Numbered from the stretch's first letter, positions 26,557 through 35,646 are shown. The stretch is DNA of 63,368 nucleotides from an uncultured Lachnospiraceae bacterium (GCA_947243855.1 CAMXIK010000023.1:1-63368); one strand, 5' to 3'. Program-made: numbers and translations. Notes: generated by a model not told the origin, from the letters alone.

Positions 26557-27452
26557 CGGCTTTGACCGGAAGAGGAAAAAGGATAGCAGCAAGGCTCCAT
26601 CTCGTACAGACTGCGGAATTCTGTGGGCGTGCAGTCCTTGATCAGCTTAAACATGCGGATAAACGCGGAGAGACTGGAGAAACCGGACTGCAGCGCCACC
26701 TCCGTGATGGAAAGCGCCGGGTCGACCAGCAGCTTTTCCGCCTGCTCAATTCTTTTTTTGTTCAAGTATTTGTAGAAGGACAAGCCGGTAAAGTTTTTGA
26801 ATAGTCTGCTGAAATGGTATTTGCTGAATCCGGCAAGGCTGGCAACGTCGTCAAGGCACAGATCTTCCGTACAGTGCTCGTGAATGTAATTGCAGATCAT
26901 CATAAACTTTTCGGTGTGTTCCTTCTGTTTGGAAAGGACAGAGTCTTCGCTGCTTCTCATGCCTGTAAATTCGCGGCCCACTAACACCAGCATCTCGATG
27001 ACCCGATAGTAGATGGCGGCGCTGGTGAGGAGGGAATCGCCGAAATATTCCTGATATATTTCCAACATCAGCTCCTTGAGACGTTCGTGGATGGCCGGCG
27101 CATTGGAAGCGGTGAGCAGAAGGAGCTGGGGAATGGTGGAGAGGGTGGATTCGATGTCCGCCACATTGTGGAGCAGGGAAATGTCCACTTGCAAAATCAA
27201 TCGTTCCCCGCGGCTCATGGAGGGCATCCCGTGAACCACGCCGGAATTGATAAGCAGAATATCGCCCTCGTGCAGTATGTAGGATTCGTTTTTCCCGGCT
27301 ACCTCGTAGTCATTTTCTATGGGCATAATGATTTCGATAGGGGTGTGCCAATGGGAAGGGTAGGCTTCGTAGTCGGTGTTGTCATGGAGCTTAAAACCTT
27401 CGATTTCCTTGTAGAGGACGGTTTCCTTGATGCCGTTTAACATTTCAATCAT
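26553..27452 (-). CDS. AraC family transcriptional regulator
   Basis: A 299-residue regulator. The N-terminal half is cupin-like (HWHTPIEIIMPIEND; HEGDILLINSGVVHGMPS) and probably binds a sugar. The C-terminal half has two helix-turn-helix units (LDDVASLAGFSKYHFSRLF and ITEVALQSGFSSLSAFIRMF). It is divergent from the sugar importer and xylan enzyme genes and is most likely their activator. Repeated AGCAATTTTT half-sites occupy the 377-bp divergent region. Confidence 0.9.
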   Translation of the reverse strand: MIEMLNGIKETVLYKEIEGFKLHDNTDYEAYPSHWHTPIEIIMPIENDYEVAGKNESYILHEGDILLINSGVVHGMPSMSRGERLILQVDISLLHNVADIESTLSTIPQLLLLTASNAPAIHERLKELMLEIYQEYFGDSLLTSAAIYYRVIEMLVLVGREFTGMRSSEDSVLSKQKEHTEKFMMICNYIHEHCTEDLCLDDVASLAGFSKYHFSRLFKNFTGLSFYKYLNKKRIEQAEKLLVDPALSITEVALQSGFSSLSAFIRMFKLIKDCTPTEFRSLYEMEPCCYPFSSSGQSR

Positions 27453-27492
27453 AAGAGACGTTTTCCTTTCTTTGAAAGCGGCAGTTTCTACC

Positions 27493-27553
27493 AGTAATTG
27501 CTAAAAATTGCTATGGATGATTAAAAATTGCTATTCGATTATCAAAAATTGCT
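27493..27553. promoter_or_regulatory. Phased half-sites, araC side of divergent region
   Basis: AAAAATTGCT occurs at 27503-27512, 27523-27532 and 27544-27553, with a degenerate copy AGTAATTGCT at 27493-27502. Start-to-start spacing is 10, 20 and 21 bases, so all copies face the same side of the helix. Read on the minus strand they are AGCAATTTTT, oriented toward araC. They are likely AraC-type binding half-sites giving autoregulation. Confidence 0.6.
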
Positions 27554-27701
27554 TTTCAATACAGCTATTATAGCACAAAAAATCATAAAAAAGAACAGAA
27601 ACTGAGCGTTATTTATGGAAAAAAATAAAAAAAGCGGATAAGTATAGTAAAAGTGCTGTGAAATATTTTATATTTTTATATAATAAAGACAAAATACACA
27701 T

Positions 27702-27782
27702 AGCAAAAAATGAAATGATAGCAATTTTTGCTACACATAAAGCAACTATTAAAAAGAAGAAAGGGGCACGTCTTGCTATACT
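27702..27782 (+). promoter_or_regulatory. Importer operon promoter with upstream AraC-type sites
   Basis: An extended -10 (TG at 27774-27775, TATACT at 27777-27782) has no good -35, as expected for activator dependence. Upstream, AGCAA motifs start at 27702, 27720 and 27741. The middle one lies in the palindrome TAGCAATTTTTGCTA (27719-27733), the same motif as on the araC side but oriented toward this promoter. Confidence 0.55.
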
Positions 27783-27829
27783 ATAGTTGTAACTAAGAAT
27801 CATCCATTTTATTTAAGGGAGGAGAATAC

Positions 27830-29197
27830 ATGAAAAAGAAAGTATTATCGGTTTTGCTCAGCACAGCAATGATCGCATCTGTATTAGCCGGATGTGGCGG
27901 CGGTACGGAAGCGCCGGCAGCGGATGGCGGCAGCACGGAAGCGCCAGCAGCGGACAGCGGCAGCGCACAGACGGAAGCTCCGGCGGCGGATTCTGCGTCA
28001 AGCGGTGAGGTAGAAGAGATTACATGGATGTTCTGGGATGACCTGAACGCGACGGAAGATTTAATTTCCATCGGTTATCGCGATACGGTAGAGAGATTCA
28101 ACAAAGATTATGAAGGCAAGTACCATGTGAATGTGGTGACGACCAATCTGGAAGAGTATTATCCGAAGCTGAACGCTCTGGTAGCGGCAGGCGAGACGCC
28201 CGACTGCTTCATCGTAAGCCCCGGCCCGAATCTGGATGTCTATGTAGATCCCGGCGTAGCGGCTGACCTGACGGACTATATCAAAGCGGACGGCTGGATC
28301 GACACCTTCAACGGCGGTGAGGGCGCATTCTCCCAGCAGACCTATGACGGCAAGATTTATGCGGTGCCTTTGAACATTGCGGCGGCATGTGTGTTCTACA
28401 ATACCGAGATGTTTGAGGCGGCTGGCATTACCACAATGCCCACTGACTGGCAGGGATTATTAGATGCCTGTGAGAAACTGCAGGGCGCGGGTTATACGCC
28501 TCTGACCATCTCCGCAGGTACGGCTTGGTGCTTATCCATGCTGGCAGGTTACCTTTGCGATTCCGAGGGCGTAGACCTTGCGGCGATTGACAGCGGTTCC
28601 GCTTCTTGGCTTGATCCTAAGGTTGTGAGCGCGACCAACAAGCTGGTAGAGATTTCCAAGTATTTCCAGCCTACGGCGGCAGGCGATACCAACGATGTGG
28701 CTACCGCGAACTTCTATAATGAAGAGGCGGCTATGCTGATTCAGGGTTCTTGGGCGATTGCGCAGATCAACGGCGCAAACCCTGATTTTGAGAATAAGTG
28801 CGGCGTGTTCGCATTCCCCGGCACCGACGGCAGGGTAATCGCGAAGTCCGATAGTCTGGCAATGAGCGCAAATACGGCTCATCCCGACGCTGTTATCGCT
28901 TTCATGAAGTATTTTACCGACGATACGGCGCAGAAGTATACCGCAGAGATTGGCGGTAAGATTCCCGTAACGACCGTTGAGTACGACGCTTCCAAGGCTC
29001 CGGCACAGCTTGCTTATGTAATGGACGTATTCGGAAATGCAAAGTCCACCTTTGGTTTCTACAACGAGTCTATGGCGACCACAGAGGCAGGCGCATTCTT
29101 CGATGACACCATGGTTTCCATCTATCTGGGAACGCCGGTAGAGGACGGCCTTGCATCGTTGGAGGATTTCTACAAGAACAACGTATGGAATAAATAA
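27830..29197 (+). CDS. ABC transporter sugar-binding lipoprotein
   Basis: An extracellular solute-binding protein (family 1 type) of 455 residues. The signal peptide ends in lipobox LAGC with the lipidated Cys at 22. A short Ala/Pro/Glu linker with three TEAPAAD-like repeats (about residues 26-55) leads into the binding domain, which includes GETPDCFIVSPG and the MLIQGSWAIAQING motif typical of oligosaccharide binders. It is the first gene of the importer operon. A terminator-like hairpin after it should lower expression of the permeases relative to this protein. Confidence 0.92.
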   Translation: MKKKVLSVLLSTAMIASVLAGCGGGTEAPAADGGSTEAPAADSGSAQTEAPAADSASSGEVEEITWMFWDDLNATEDLISIGYRDTVERFNKDYEGKYHVNVVTTNLEEYYPKLNALVAAGETPDCFIVSPGPNLDVYVDPGVAADLTDYIKADGWIDTFNGGEGAFSQQTYDGKIYAVPLNIAAACVFYNTEMFEAAGITTMPTDWQGLLDACEKLQGAGYTPLTISAGTAWCLSMLAGYLCDSEGVDLAAIDSGSASWLDPKVVSATNKLVEISKYFQPTAAGDTNDVATANFYNEEAAMLIQGSWAIAQINGANPDFENKCGVFAFPGTDGRVIAKSDSLAMSANTAHPDAVIAFMKYFTDDTAQKYTAEIGGKIPVTTVEYDASKAPAQLAYVMDVFGNAKSTFGFYNESMATTEAGAFFDDTMVSIYLGTPVEDGLASLEDFYKNNVWNK

Positions 29198-29222
29198 AGT
29201 GAAATGATGTGAATTTACCCTC

Positions 29223-29254
29223 GCAGGATTGGAGCAATCCAATCCTGCATTTTT
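29223..29254 (+). terminator. Intra-operon terminator/attenuator
   Basis: GCAGGATTGGA (29223-29233) and TCCAATCCTGC (29238-29248) form a perfect 11-bp stem closed by a GCAA tetraloop, followed by ATTTTT. It sits between the binding-protein and permease genes. Partial termination here would yield excess binding protein, a known arrangement in sugar ABC operons. Confidence 0.85.
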
Positions 29255-29311
29255 CTAAACGCTTATGCGTGGAGGCTGAGATTTTTCCAGTGAATCAATC
29301 CGGAGGTGTGT

Positions 29312-30199
29312 ATGGACAAATTATTACGTGACAAAAAAGCAATTATCATATTTGTTGCACCGGCATTTTTATTGTTTACCTTTGTTTTGTTTATCCCAAT
29401 TTGTCAGTCGGTTTATTATTCTTTTTGTGAGTACAACGCGCTGACAAAACCGAAATTTATTGGATTCGAAAATTACAGACAGTTGTTTACGATAGACAGA
29501 ACCATGAAGATTGCCTTGAAAAACTCCATGTTTTTCCTGATCTTTTCCGTGGTGACGCAGTTGATTGCGGGTCTGGTTCTCGCGGCTCTTTTGACCAATA
29601 TCAAAAAAGGCCGGGACTTCTTTAAAAATGTGTACTATCTGCCCTGCGTGCTGTCTTCCGCGGCGCTGGGACTTTTGTGGATGTTTGTCTTTACGCCGAA
29701 GCTGGGCATCAATCAGATTCTTGCGCAGTTCGGTATAAAAGGCCCTTTATGGCTGATGGATACCAAGGGCTTCATCATTCTTCCTATGTGGGTGATTGCT
29801 TCGGTTTCTTTGTGGCAGTATGTCGGTCAGTCCATGATGCTTTACATGGCGCAGATTTCGGGAATCAGCAGCTCCTTGTATGAGGCGTCTTACATAGACG
29901 GCTGTACGAAGGCGCAGTCCTTCCGTTATATCACGCTGCCGCTGATCCGGCCTATGGTGGCGACGGCCATGTCTTTAAATGCCATCGGTTCCCTGAAATT
30001 CTTTGACCTGATTTTCAACATGACAGAGGGCGGCCCGAATCATATGACGGATGTGCTGGCGACCCATCTGTATCAGCAGGGCTTTAAGTATTTCAAATAC
30101 GGCTATGCCAGCGCCATCGGCACCATTTTGTTAGTGCTCTGTCTGATCGTGACGTTTGTGATCAATAAGTTTGTCAAAGTAGACAACTACGAAATGTAA
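29312..30199 (+). CDS. Sugar ABC transporter permease (MalF-like)
   Basis: An inner-membrane permease of 295 residues with six membrane segments. The conserved cytoplasmic EAA loop is EASYIDGCTKAQSFRYITLPLI. The ATG at 29312 follows GGAGG at 29302-29306. It pairs with the next gene as the channel of a carbohydrate importer. No ATPase gene is nearby, so a shared MsmX-type ATPase elsewhere is expected. Confidence 0.92.
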   Translation: MDKLLRDKKAIIIFVAPAFLLFTFVLFIPICQSVYYSFCEYNALTKPKFIGFENYRQLFTIDRTMKIALKNSMFFLIFSVVTQLIAGLVLAALLTNIKKGRDFFKNVYYLPCVLSSAALGLLWMFVFTPKLGINQILAQFGIKGPLWLMDTKGFIILPMWVIASVSLWQYVGQSMMLYMAQISGISSSLYEASYIDGCTKAQSFRYITLPLIRPMVATAMSLNAIGSLKFFDLIFNMTEGGPNHMTDVLATHLYQQGFKYFKYGYASAIGTILLVLCLIVTFVINKFVKVDNYEM

Positions 30200-30214
30200 A
30201 GGAGGCCGGACAGA

Positions 30215-31057
30215 ATGAATCATACGAAGAAAAAGAAATCGAAAATTTCAACGAAGGTGATCTATGGATTCCTGTCAATTTTGGCTGTGATTTATTTACT
30301 GCCCTTATTGTGGGTGATTTATGTTTCCCTGAAAGACGATAAGACGCTCTTTGTATCGCCTTGGGCGCTGCCGGAGCATCTGATGATCGAAAACTACAGT
30401 TTCGCATGGACGGCGGGCAAGTTAGGCGTGGCGACCTTGAATTCCGCGATCGTCTGCGGCGTCACATTGCTTTTGTGTCTGCTTGTAGGTTCCATGGCGG
30501 CCTTTGCCATCGGCAGGATGCGGTGGAAGCTGTCGGGAGCGATGATGACCTATTTCCTGACGGGTATGATGATTCCGGTGCACTGTATTTTGATTCCGGT
30601 GTTTACCAGATTTTCCAAAATGCATCTGACCAACAGTCTGACGGGCCTGATTCTGCCGTACCTGACGCTGTCCCTTCCCATCACGATCTTTATTATGACG
30701 GGATTTTTCCAGAGCCTGCCAAACGAATTGTTTGAGTCGGCCTGTATCGACGGCTGTTCCATTTACCGTTCGTTTTCCCATATCGCGCTGCCGCTTTCCA
30801 GAACGGGGCTTTTCGTGACCGGGCTTATGACGTTCGTGGCCAACTGGAACGAGCTGCTTTTGGCGATGGTATTTATTTCGGATGATAACAAAAAGACGCT
30901 GCCGGTGTCCCTTTCGAAATTCGTGGGGCCATATAATACCAACTATTCGCAGATGTTTGCAGCCATTGTCATTGCAATCATACCGACGATTGTGGTATAT
31001 TGTATGTTTAGTAACCAAATTGTAGACGGTCTGACGGCAGGCGCGGTGAAAGGCTAA
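30215..31057 (+). CDS. Sugar ABC transporter permease (MalG-like)
   Basis: The second permease subunit, 280 residues with six membrane segments. The EAA loop is FESACIDGCSIYRSFSHIAL. The C-terminus ends GLTAGAVKG, characteristic of MalG-type carbohydrate permeases. It lies 15 bases after the first permease and 22 bases before the GH3 gene, indicating one operon for uptake and hydrolysis. Confidence 0.93.
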   Translation: MNHTKKKKSKISTKVIYGFLSILAVIYLLPLLWVIYVSLKDDKTLFVSPWALPEHLMIENYSFAWTAGKLGVATLNSAIVCGVTLLLCLLVGSMAAFAIGRMRWKLSGAMMTYFLTGMMIPVHCILIPVFTRFSKMHLTNSLTGLILPYLTLSLPITIFIMTGFFQSLPNELFESACIDGCSIYRSFSHIALPLSRTGLFVTGLMTFVANWNELLLAMVFISDDNKKTLPVSLSKFVGPYNTNYSQMFAAIVIAIIPTIVVYCMFSNQIVDGLTAGAVKG

Positions 31058-31079
31058 AAAGCGGGAAGGAAAGAAGAGT

Positions 31080-33206
31080 ATGAGGAAAAGAGACAAAGCC
31101 AGAGCGCAGGCGAGAGAGCGGGCGGTAGAATTGGTTGCTAAGATGACGGTGGAGGAGAAAGCTTCCCAGCTCCGTTATGATGCGCCGGCCATAGAGAGGC
31201 TGGGGATTCCGGCCTATAACTGGTGGGGGGAAGCGCTGCACGGCGTGGCGAGAGCGGGCGTGGCAACCAGTTTTCCGCAGGCGGTCGGCATGGCGGCCAG
31301 TTTTGATACGGAGTTACTACATAAAGCCGGCGATGTGGCGGCTACGGAAGGACGTGCGAAGTATAACGCGTTTTCGGCGGAGAACGACAGGGATATTTAT
31401 AAAGGGCTGACCTTCTGGTCGCCCAATGTGAATATATTCAGAGATCCCAGATGGGGCAGAGGGCAGGAAACCTACGGGGAAGATCCTTACCTGACTTCCA
31501 GACTGGGGGTGGCCTATGTGGAGGGATTGCAGGGAGAGGATGAAAACGTTATGAAGTCCGCAGCTTGTGCCAAGCACTTTGCGGTGCACTCCGGACCGGA
31601 GGCGGTGAGGCATGAGTTTAACGCGGTGGCCTCTAAAAAGGATATGGCGGAGACCTATCTGCCCGCCTTTAAGGCATGTGTGCAGGAGGCCGGCGTAGAG
31701 GCTGTGATGGGCGCTTATAACCGCACCAACGGGGAGCCTTGCTGCGGAAGCCATACCTTGATTCAGGAGATTTTACGGGAACAGTGGGGGTTTCAGGGAC
31801 ATTTTGTGTCGGACTGCTGGGCGATTAAAGATTTCCATGAAAACCATATGGTAACCCATACGATGGAGGAATCGGCGGCTCTGGCCCTGAAAAACGGCTG
31901 TGACATCAACTGCGGCGTGACCTATCTGCATCTTCTGCAGGCGTTGAAAGATGGGCTGGTGACAGAGGAGGAGATCACGGAGGCGGCTGTGAGGGCCTTT
32001 ACCGCAAGGTATTTGCTGGGACTCTTTGACGGGAGCGGCTATGACGGAATCCCCTACGAGAAGGTGGAGTGTGAGGAGCATCTGGAGGCAGCGCAACAGC
32101 TCACAAGAGAGTCGGTGGTGCTGCTCAAAAATGACGGCGTTCTTCCCTTACAGGTTTCGGCGGGACAGACCATCGGCGTGATAGGCCCCAATGCTAACAG
32201 CAGGGAGGCCTTGGTCGGCAATTACCATGGAACATCTTCCCGATATATTACGGTTTTAGAGGGGATACAGGACAAAGTCGGACATGAGGGGAGAGTTTTA
32301 TATTCGGAGGGTTCCCACCTTTTCAAAGACCGGGTAGAGAATCTGGCATGGGAAAACGACCGGATCACAGAGGCGGTGACGGTTGCAAAACACAGTGATG
32401 TGGTGGTGCTCTGTGTTGGATTGAACGAGACACTCGAGGGAGAGGAAGGAGATACTGGCAACAGCTACGCCTCCGGGGATAAGGCGGATCTGCAGCTTCC
32501 GGCGCCCCAGACAAAACTGATGGAAGCGGTGCTTGCAGTAGGGAAACCGGTGATCGTCTGTCTGATGGCGGGCAGTGCGATAGATCTTTCCTTGGCGCAG
32601 GAGAAAGCGGCGGCGGTACTGCAGCTTTGGTATCCCGGCGCAAGGGGCGGAAAAGCGGTGGCGGAGCTTCTCTTTGGGGACGTGTCCCCATCCGGGAAAC
32701 TGCCGGTGACTTTTTACCGTTCCACACAGGAGCTGCCGCCCTTTGAAGATTATTCCATGAAGGGCAGAACCTATCGTTATATGGAGGGTGAGGCGCTTTA
32801 TCCGTTTGGGTACGGTCTGACCTATGGCGATGTGAGGGTGGAACGGGCAGTTCTTTCTTCAAAGGATGCGGATACGGGAGCAGCTCTTTTGCATGTGACG
32901 GTTAAAAATGCGGGAAGCGCCGCAACGGGCGATGTGGTACAGGTTTATGTGAAGGATTTGGAGTCGCCTTTTGCCGTGCCGAATCACAGCCTTTGCGCTT
33001 TTGCGCGTGTGTTCCTCGAGGCAGGGGAGGAGAAAGAAATAGAGATTGCGGTGTCCAGCGACGCCTTCCTTGTGGTGAACGAAGAGGGAGAGTTTGTAAA
33101 GGGCAGCGGAAGGTACCGGCTCTATGTGGGAACCGGACAGCCGGACCGGCGCACAGAGGCGCTTTCCGGAAAATCTTGTGTGGAGATTAGAATTGATGAA
33201 GAGTAA
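31080..33206 (+). CDS. GH3 family beta-xylosidase/glucosidase
   Basis: A glycoside hydrolase family 3 enzyme of 708 residues without a signal peptide, so cytoplasmic. The N-terminal barrel has NWWGEALHGVAR and SPNVNIFRDPRWGRGQE, plus the nucleophile motif GHFVSDCWAI (Asp). The second domain and a C-terminal fibronectin-III-like domain follow. The WWGEALHG and RDPRWGRGQETYGEDP signatures favour xylosidase-type GH3 members. It would cleave imported beta-linked oligosaccharides from the non-reducing end. It overlaps the GH43 gene by 11 bases. Confidence 0.9.
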   Translation: MRKRDKARAQARERAVELVAKMTVEEKASQLRYDAPAIERLGIPAYNWWGEALHGVARAGVATSFPQAVGMAASFDTELLHKAGDVAATEGRAKYNAFSAENDRDIYKGLTFWSPNVNIFRDPRWGRGQETYGEDPYLTSRLGVAYVEGLQGEDENVMKSAACAKHFAVHSGPEAVRHEFNAVASKKDMAETYLPAFKACVQEAGVEAVMGAYNRTNGEPCCGSHTLIQEILREQWGFQGHFVSDCWAIKDFHENHMVTHTMEESAALALKNGCDINCGVTYLHLLQALKDGLVTEEEITEAAVRAFTARYLLGLFDGSGYDGIPYEKVECEEHLEAAQQLTRESVVLLKNDGVLPLQVSAGQTIGVIGPNANSREALVGNYHGTSSRYITVLEGIQDKVGHEGRVLYSEGSHLFKDRVENLAWENDRITEAVTVAKHSDVVVLCVGLNETLEGEEGDTGNSYASGDKADLQLPAPQTKLMEAVLAVGKPVIVCLMAGSAIDLSLAQEKAAAVLQLWYPGARGGKAVAELLFGDVSPSGKLPVTFYRSTQELPPFEDYSMKGRTYRYMEGEALYPFGYGLTYGDVRVERAVLSSKDADTGAALLHVTVKNAGSAATGDVVQVYVKDLESPFAVPNHSLCAFARVFLEAGEEKEIEIAVSSDAFLVVNEEGEFVKGSGRYRLYVGTGQPDRRTEALSGKSCVEIRIDEE

Positions 33207-34599
33207 AAAACAGGCGTATAATCCTTATCTGCCCTCATGGGAGTACATTCCGGACGGGGAACCTTATGTGTTTGGGGACAGGGTTTATGTGTACGGCTCG
33301 CATGATTTTTATAACGGCTATGTCTTTTGTATGGGGGACTATGTGTGCTGGTCGGCTCCGGTGGACGATCTGGGGGACTGGCGGTATGAGGGCGTGATCT
33401 ATCCGAAAACGGAGGACCCCATGAACAGGGACGGCAAGATGTGTCTGTATGCGCCGGATGTTACGGTGGGGCCGGACGGCAGATATTATCTGTATTATGT
33501 GTTGGATAAGGTCAACGTGGTTTCTGTGGCTGTCTGCGACCAGCCGGCAGGGCGGTATGAATTTTATGGCTATGTGCATTACGAAGACGGCACAAGACTG
33601 GGGGAGAGAGAAGGGGACGAACCCCAGTTTGACCCCGGCGTACTGACGGAGGGCAGCCGTACCTATCTGTACTGCGGCTTTGCAGGCGTGGGGGACAAGA
33701 CGAGAAGCGGGTCGATGGCCGCGGTGCTGGGCCCGGATATGCTGACGGTCATAGAGCCGCCGGCGCTGGTGATTCCCGGTACAGAGAAAAGCGCGGGGAC
33801 CGGGTTTGAGGGACATGAATTTTTTGAGGCCTCCTCGATCCGAAAGGTGGGGGACGTTTATTACCTGATTTATTCCTCCGTTTTGATGCACGAGCTCTGC
33901 TATGCGACGAGCAAGGAGCCGACGCGCGGGTTTGTTTATGGCGGCGTATTGGTGAGCAACTGTGATCTGCATATCGACACCTATAAACCAGCAGGGCAGC
34001 CCATGGCTTACGGGGCCAACAACCATGGCAGTATGGTGGAGATAAACGGGGATTGGTATATCTTTTATCACCGCCACACCAACGGAACATGGTACAGCAG
34101 ACAGGGCTGTGCGGAGAAGCTGGAAATCCTGTCGGACGGCAGTATCCCGCAGGTAGAGATCACTTCCTGCGGCTTAAACGGCGGCCCTCTTGTGGGAAAG
34201 GGGGAGTATCCCGCCTATCTGGCCTGCCATCTCTTTACCGAAAAGCCCTCTGTGTATGTGGGCGGGGACGAGTTTCCGAAGATCATGCAGGACGGCAGGG
34301 ACGGGGACGAGGAGCCGGGGTATATCGGCAATATGAAAGATACGGCTACGGCTGGTTTTAAGTATTTTGACTGTCATGGCGTAACGGGAATCAAAATTAA
34401 GACCAGAGGGTATGGGGCTGGCATTTTTGAGGTGAGGACGTCTTGGGATGGCGAGGTTTTGGCTAGAATCAGGGTGGAAGATACCAACGTGTGGGAAGAG
34501 TATGCAGCCCCGGTCCAGATTCCCGACGGCAAACAGGCGATTTATCTGACTTACCGGGGGGAGCGGAACGCAAGTCTGTTATCCTTTACGCTGTTATGA
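33196..34599 (+). CDS. GH43 family glycosidase with C-terminal CBM-like domain
   Basis: A five-bladed propeller glycosidase of 467 residues with no signal peptide. Candidate catalytic residues are Asp in EYIPDGEPYVFGD, Asp in LYAPDVTVGPDG and Glu in HEFFEASSIRKV. After about residue 340 a beta-sandwich resembling CBM6/36 follows. GH43 enzymes are mostly beta-xylosidases or alpha-L-arabinofuranosidases. The ATG at 33196 lies inside the end of the GH3 gene. The longer reading from 33124 lies wholly in GH3 and is rejected. It overlaps the convergent ECF gene by 14 bases. Confidence 0.88.
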   Translation: MKSKKQAYNPYLPSWEYIPDGEPYVFGDRVYVYGSHDFYNGYVFCMGDYVCWSAPVDDLGDWRYEGVIYPKTEDPMNRDGKMCLYAPDVTVGPDGRYYLYYVLDKVNVVSVAVCDQPAGRYEFYGYVHYEDGTRLGEREGDEPQFDPGVLTEGSRTYLYCGFAGVGDKTRSGSMAAVLGPDMLTVIEPPALVIPGTEKSAGTGFEGHEFFEASSIRKVGDVYYLIYSSVLMHELCYATSKEPTRGFVYGGVLVSNCDLHIDTYKPAGQPMAYGANNHGSMVEINGDWYIFYHRHTNGTWYSRQGCAEKLEILSDGSIPQVEITSCGLNGGPLVGKGEYPAYLACHLFTEKPSVYVGGDEFPKIMQDGRDGDEEPGYIGNMKDTATAGFKYFDCHGVTGIKIKTRGYGAGIFEVRTSWDGEVLARIRVEDTNVWEEYAAPVQIPDGKQAIYLTYRGERNASLLSFTLL

Positions 34600-35092
34600 G
34601 TTTTCCCAGAAGTTTTGTCAAAGGGGCGTATAAGACCAGCGTAAGCGCAAAGTTACCGAAACAGTGCAGAATATCGTAGGGAATCCCAGCGGTCCAGTAG
34701 GCGAAGGCAGCTCCGAGGCCGCCCGATATCAGATAGGGAATCGCGCAGAGCGCGCCAAACAGCAGACCGAAAGCGCCGGAAATCACAGCCCAGAAAAGGG
34801 CGCTGTCAATTTTTTGCATGGCTAGAACAAGTAACGCTAGAATACTCCAGATATAGAGATAGCTGATCCACCAGATCCCGAAACCGAAGATCAGGCCTTC
34901 CAGCAAAACAAAGACGTATATCGCGCCGAAGACTTTCTTTTTGCAGATCTGTGTATAGACAATAATCAAGGTGGTGACAGGTTCAATGTTTGGCAGCGGC
35001 GCCATGGCAAGCTGCCCCGCCAGCAGAATGGCGCCCAGAAGACCGGTCGTAACGATCCGCGCTATCCGGTTGGAATATTTTTCCCGTTCCAT
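34586..35092 (-). CDS. ECF transporter S component
   Basis: A 168-residue membrane protein with five or six hydrophobic helices and the short cytoplasmic N-terminus typical of energy-coupling-factor substrate subunits. Charged residues between helices are sparse, and no A or T subunit is nearby, so it would use a shared EcfAAT module. Its upstream neighbour, a DUF4430 protein, resembles the transcobalamin C-terminal domain, which suggests a corrinoid or similar cofactor. AAAGGA precedes the start. Confidence 0.75.
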   Translation of the reverse strand: MEREKYSNRIARIVTTGLLGAILLAGQLAMAPLPNIEPVTTLIIVYTQICKKKVFGAIYVFVLLEGLIFGFGIWWISYLYIWSILALLVLAMQKIDSALFWAVISGAFGLLFGALCAIPYLISGGLGAAFAYWTAGIPYDILHCFGNFALTLVLYAPLTKLLGKLITA

Positions 35093-35113
35093 GGCGTGTC
35101 TGTCCTTTCAGGA

Positions 35114-35521
35114 TTAATACCCGGTGGTGAGGGTCAGCTCGTACTGGTCTCCATCGGCAAGGGGCGTCTGATCGGCGGAGGTATTGAGCATTTCCAGATT
35201 TTTGGTGATACACCACCATTCCTGTGCGGACTCATCCGCCGTCTCTCCGTCTACCGTGGTGATAAACAGGCCGTAGGGGCCGTTTTCGCCGTCTGCGATC
35301 GCCTCGTCTGTCAGCAGCTCTCCCAGATATTCTCTGTCGGTGTGGCAGGTGAAGGTTTTTTGGGAGGCGTCTTTGTGGATGACTTCGATTGTAACCGTTT
35401 TTGCGCCGGCTTCACCGTTTGGTCTGGTAAGGCGGTAAACGCCGGAAAGAGCGGCGATTGCGATGAGCAATAGGACAACGGCCAATATGATTTTTTTCGT
35501 CTGTTTCGGTTGTGTGTTCAT
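35114..35521 (-). CDS. DUF4430 membrane-anchored protein
   Basis: A 135-residue protein with an N-terminal membrane anchor (KIILAVVLLLIAIAALSGVY) and an extracellular DUF4430 (transcobalamin C-terminal-like) domain. Typical motifs are YLGELLTDE and the Gly-Pro-Tyr-Gly-Leu-Phe segment followed by WWCITKN. The ATG at 35521 is preferred because AAGGAG lies nine bases upstream; a start at 35560 lacks one. It probably helps capture the ligand for the downstream ECF S component. The intergenic gap is 21 bases. Confidence 0.78.
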   Translation of the reverse strand: MNTQPKQTKKIILAVVLLLIAIAALSGVYRLTRPNGEAGAKTVTIEVIHKDASQKTFTCHTDREYLGELLTDEAIADGENGPYGLFITTVDGETADESAQEWWCITKNLEMLNTSADQTPLADGDQYELTLTTGY

Positions 35522-35566
35522 AGGGAAGTGCTCCTTATTCGTTTCTTTTTGTAGATCCAAGATAAA

Positions 35567-35595
35567 ATGATAAAATACATCATCGGGAAAAGCAA
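35567..35595 (-). promoter_or_regulatory. Promoter of the DUF4430-ECF pair
   Basis: On the minus strand TTGCTT (35595-35590), a 17-base spacer and TATCAT (35572-35567) form a reasonable sigma-A promoter about 45 bases before the ATG. No cobalamin riboswitch is recognisable in this short leader. Confidence 0.5.
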
Positions 35596-35646
35596 GAAAA
35601 ATTTTCCATCAAAAACAGAAACTATGTGCGACGGGAGGTAGGGAAC

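Noticed and set aside
35522..35646. Cobalamin riboswitch before the DUF4430-ECF pair
   Set aside because: The leader is too short and no conserved B12-box sequence was visible.
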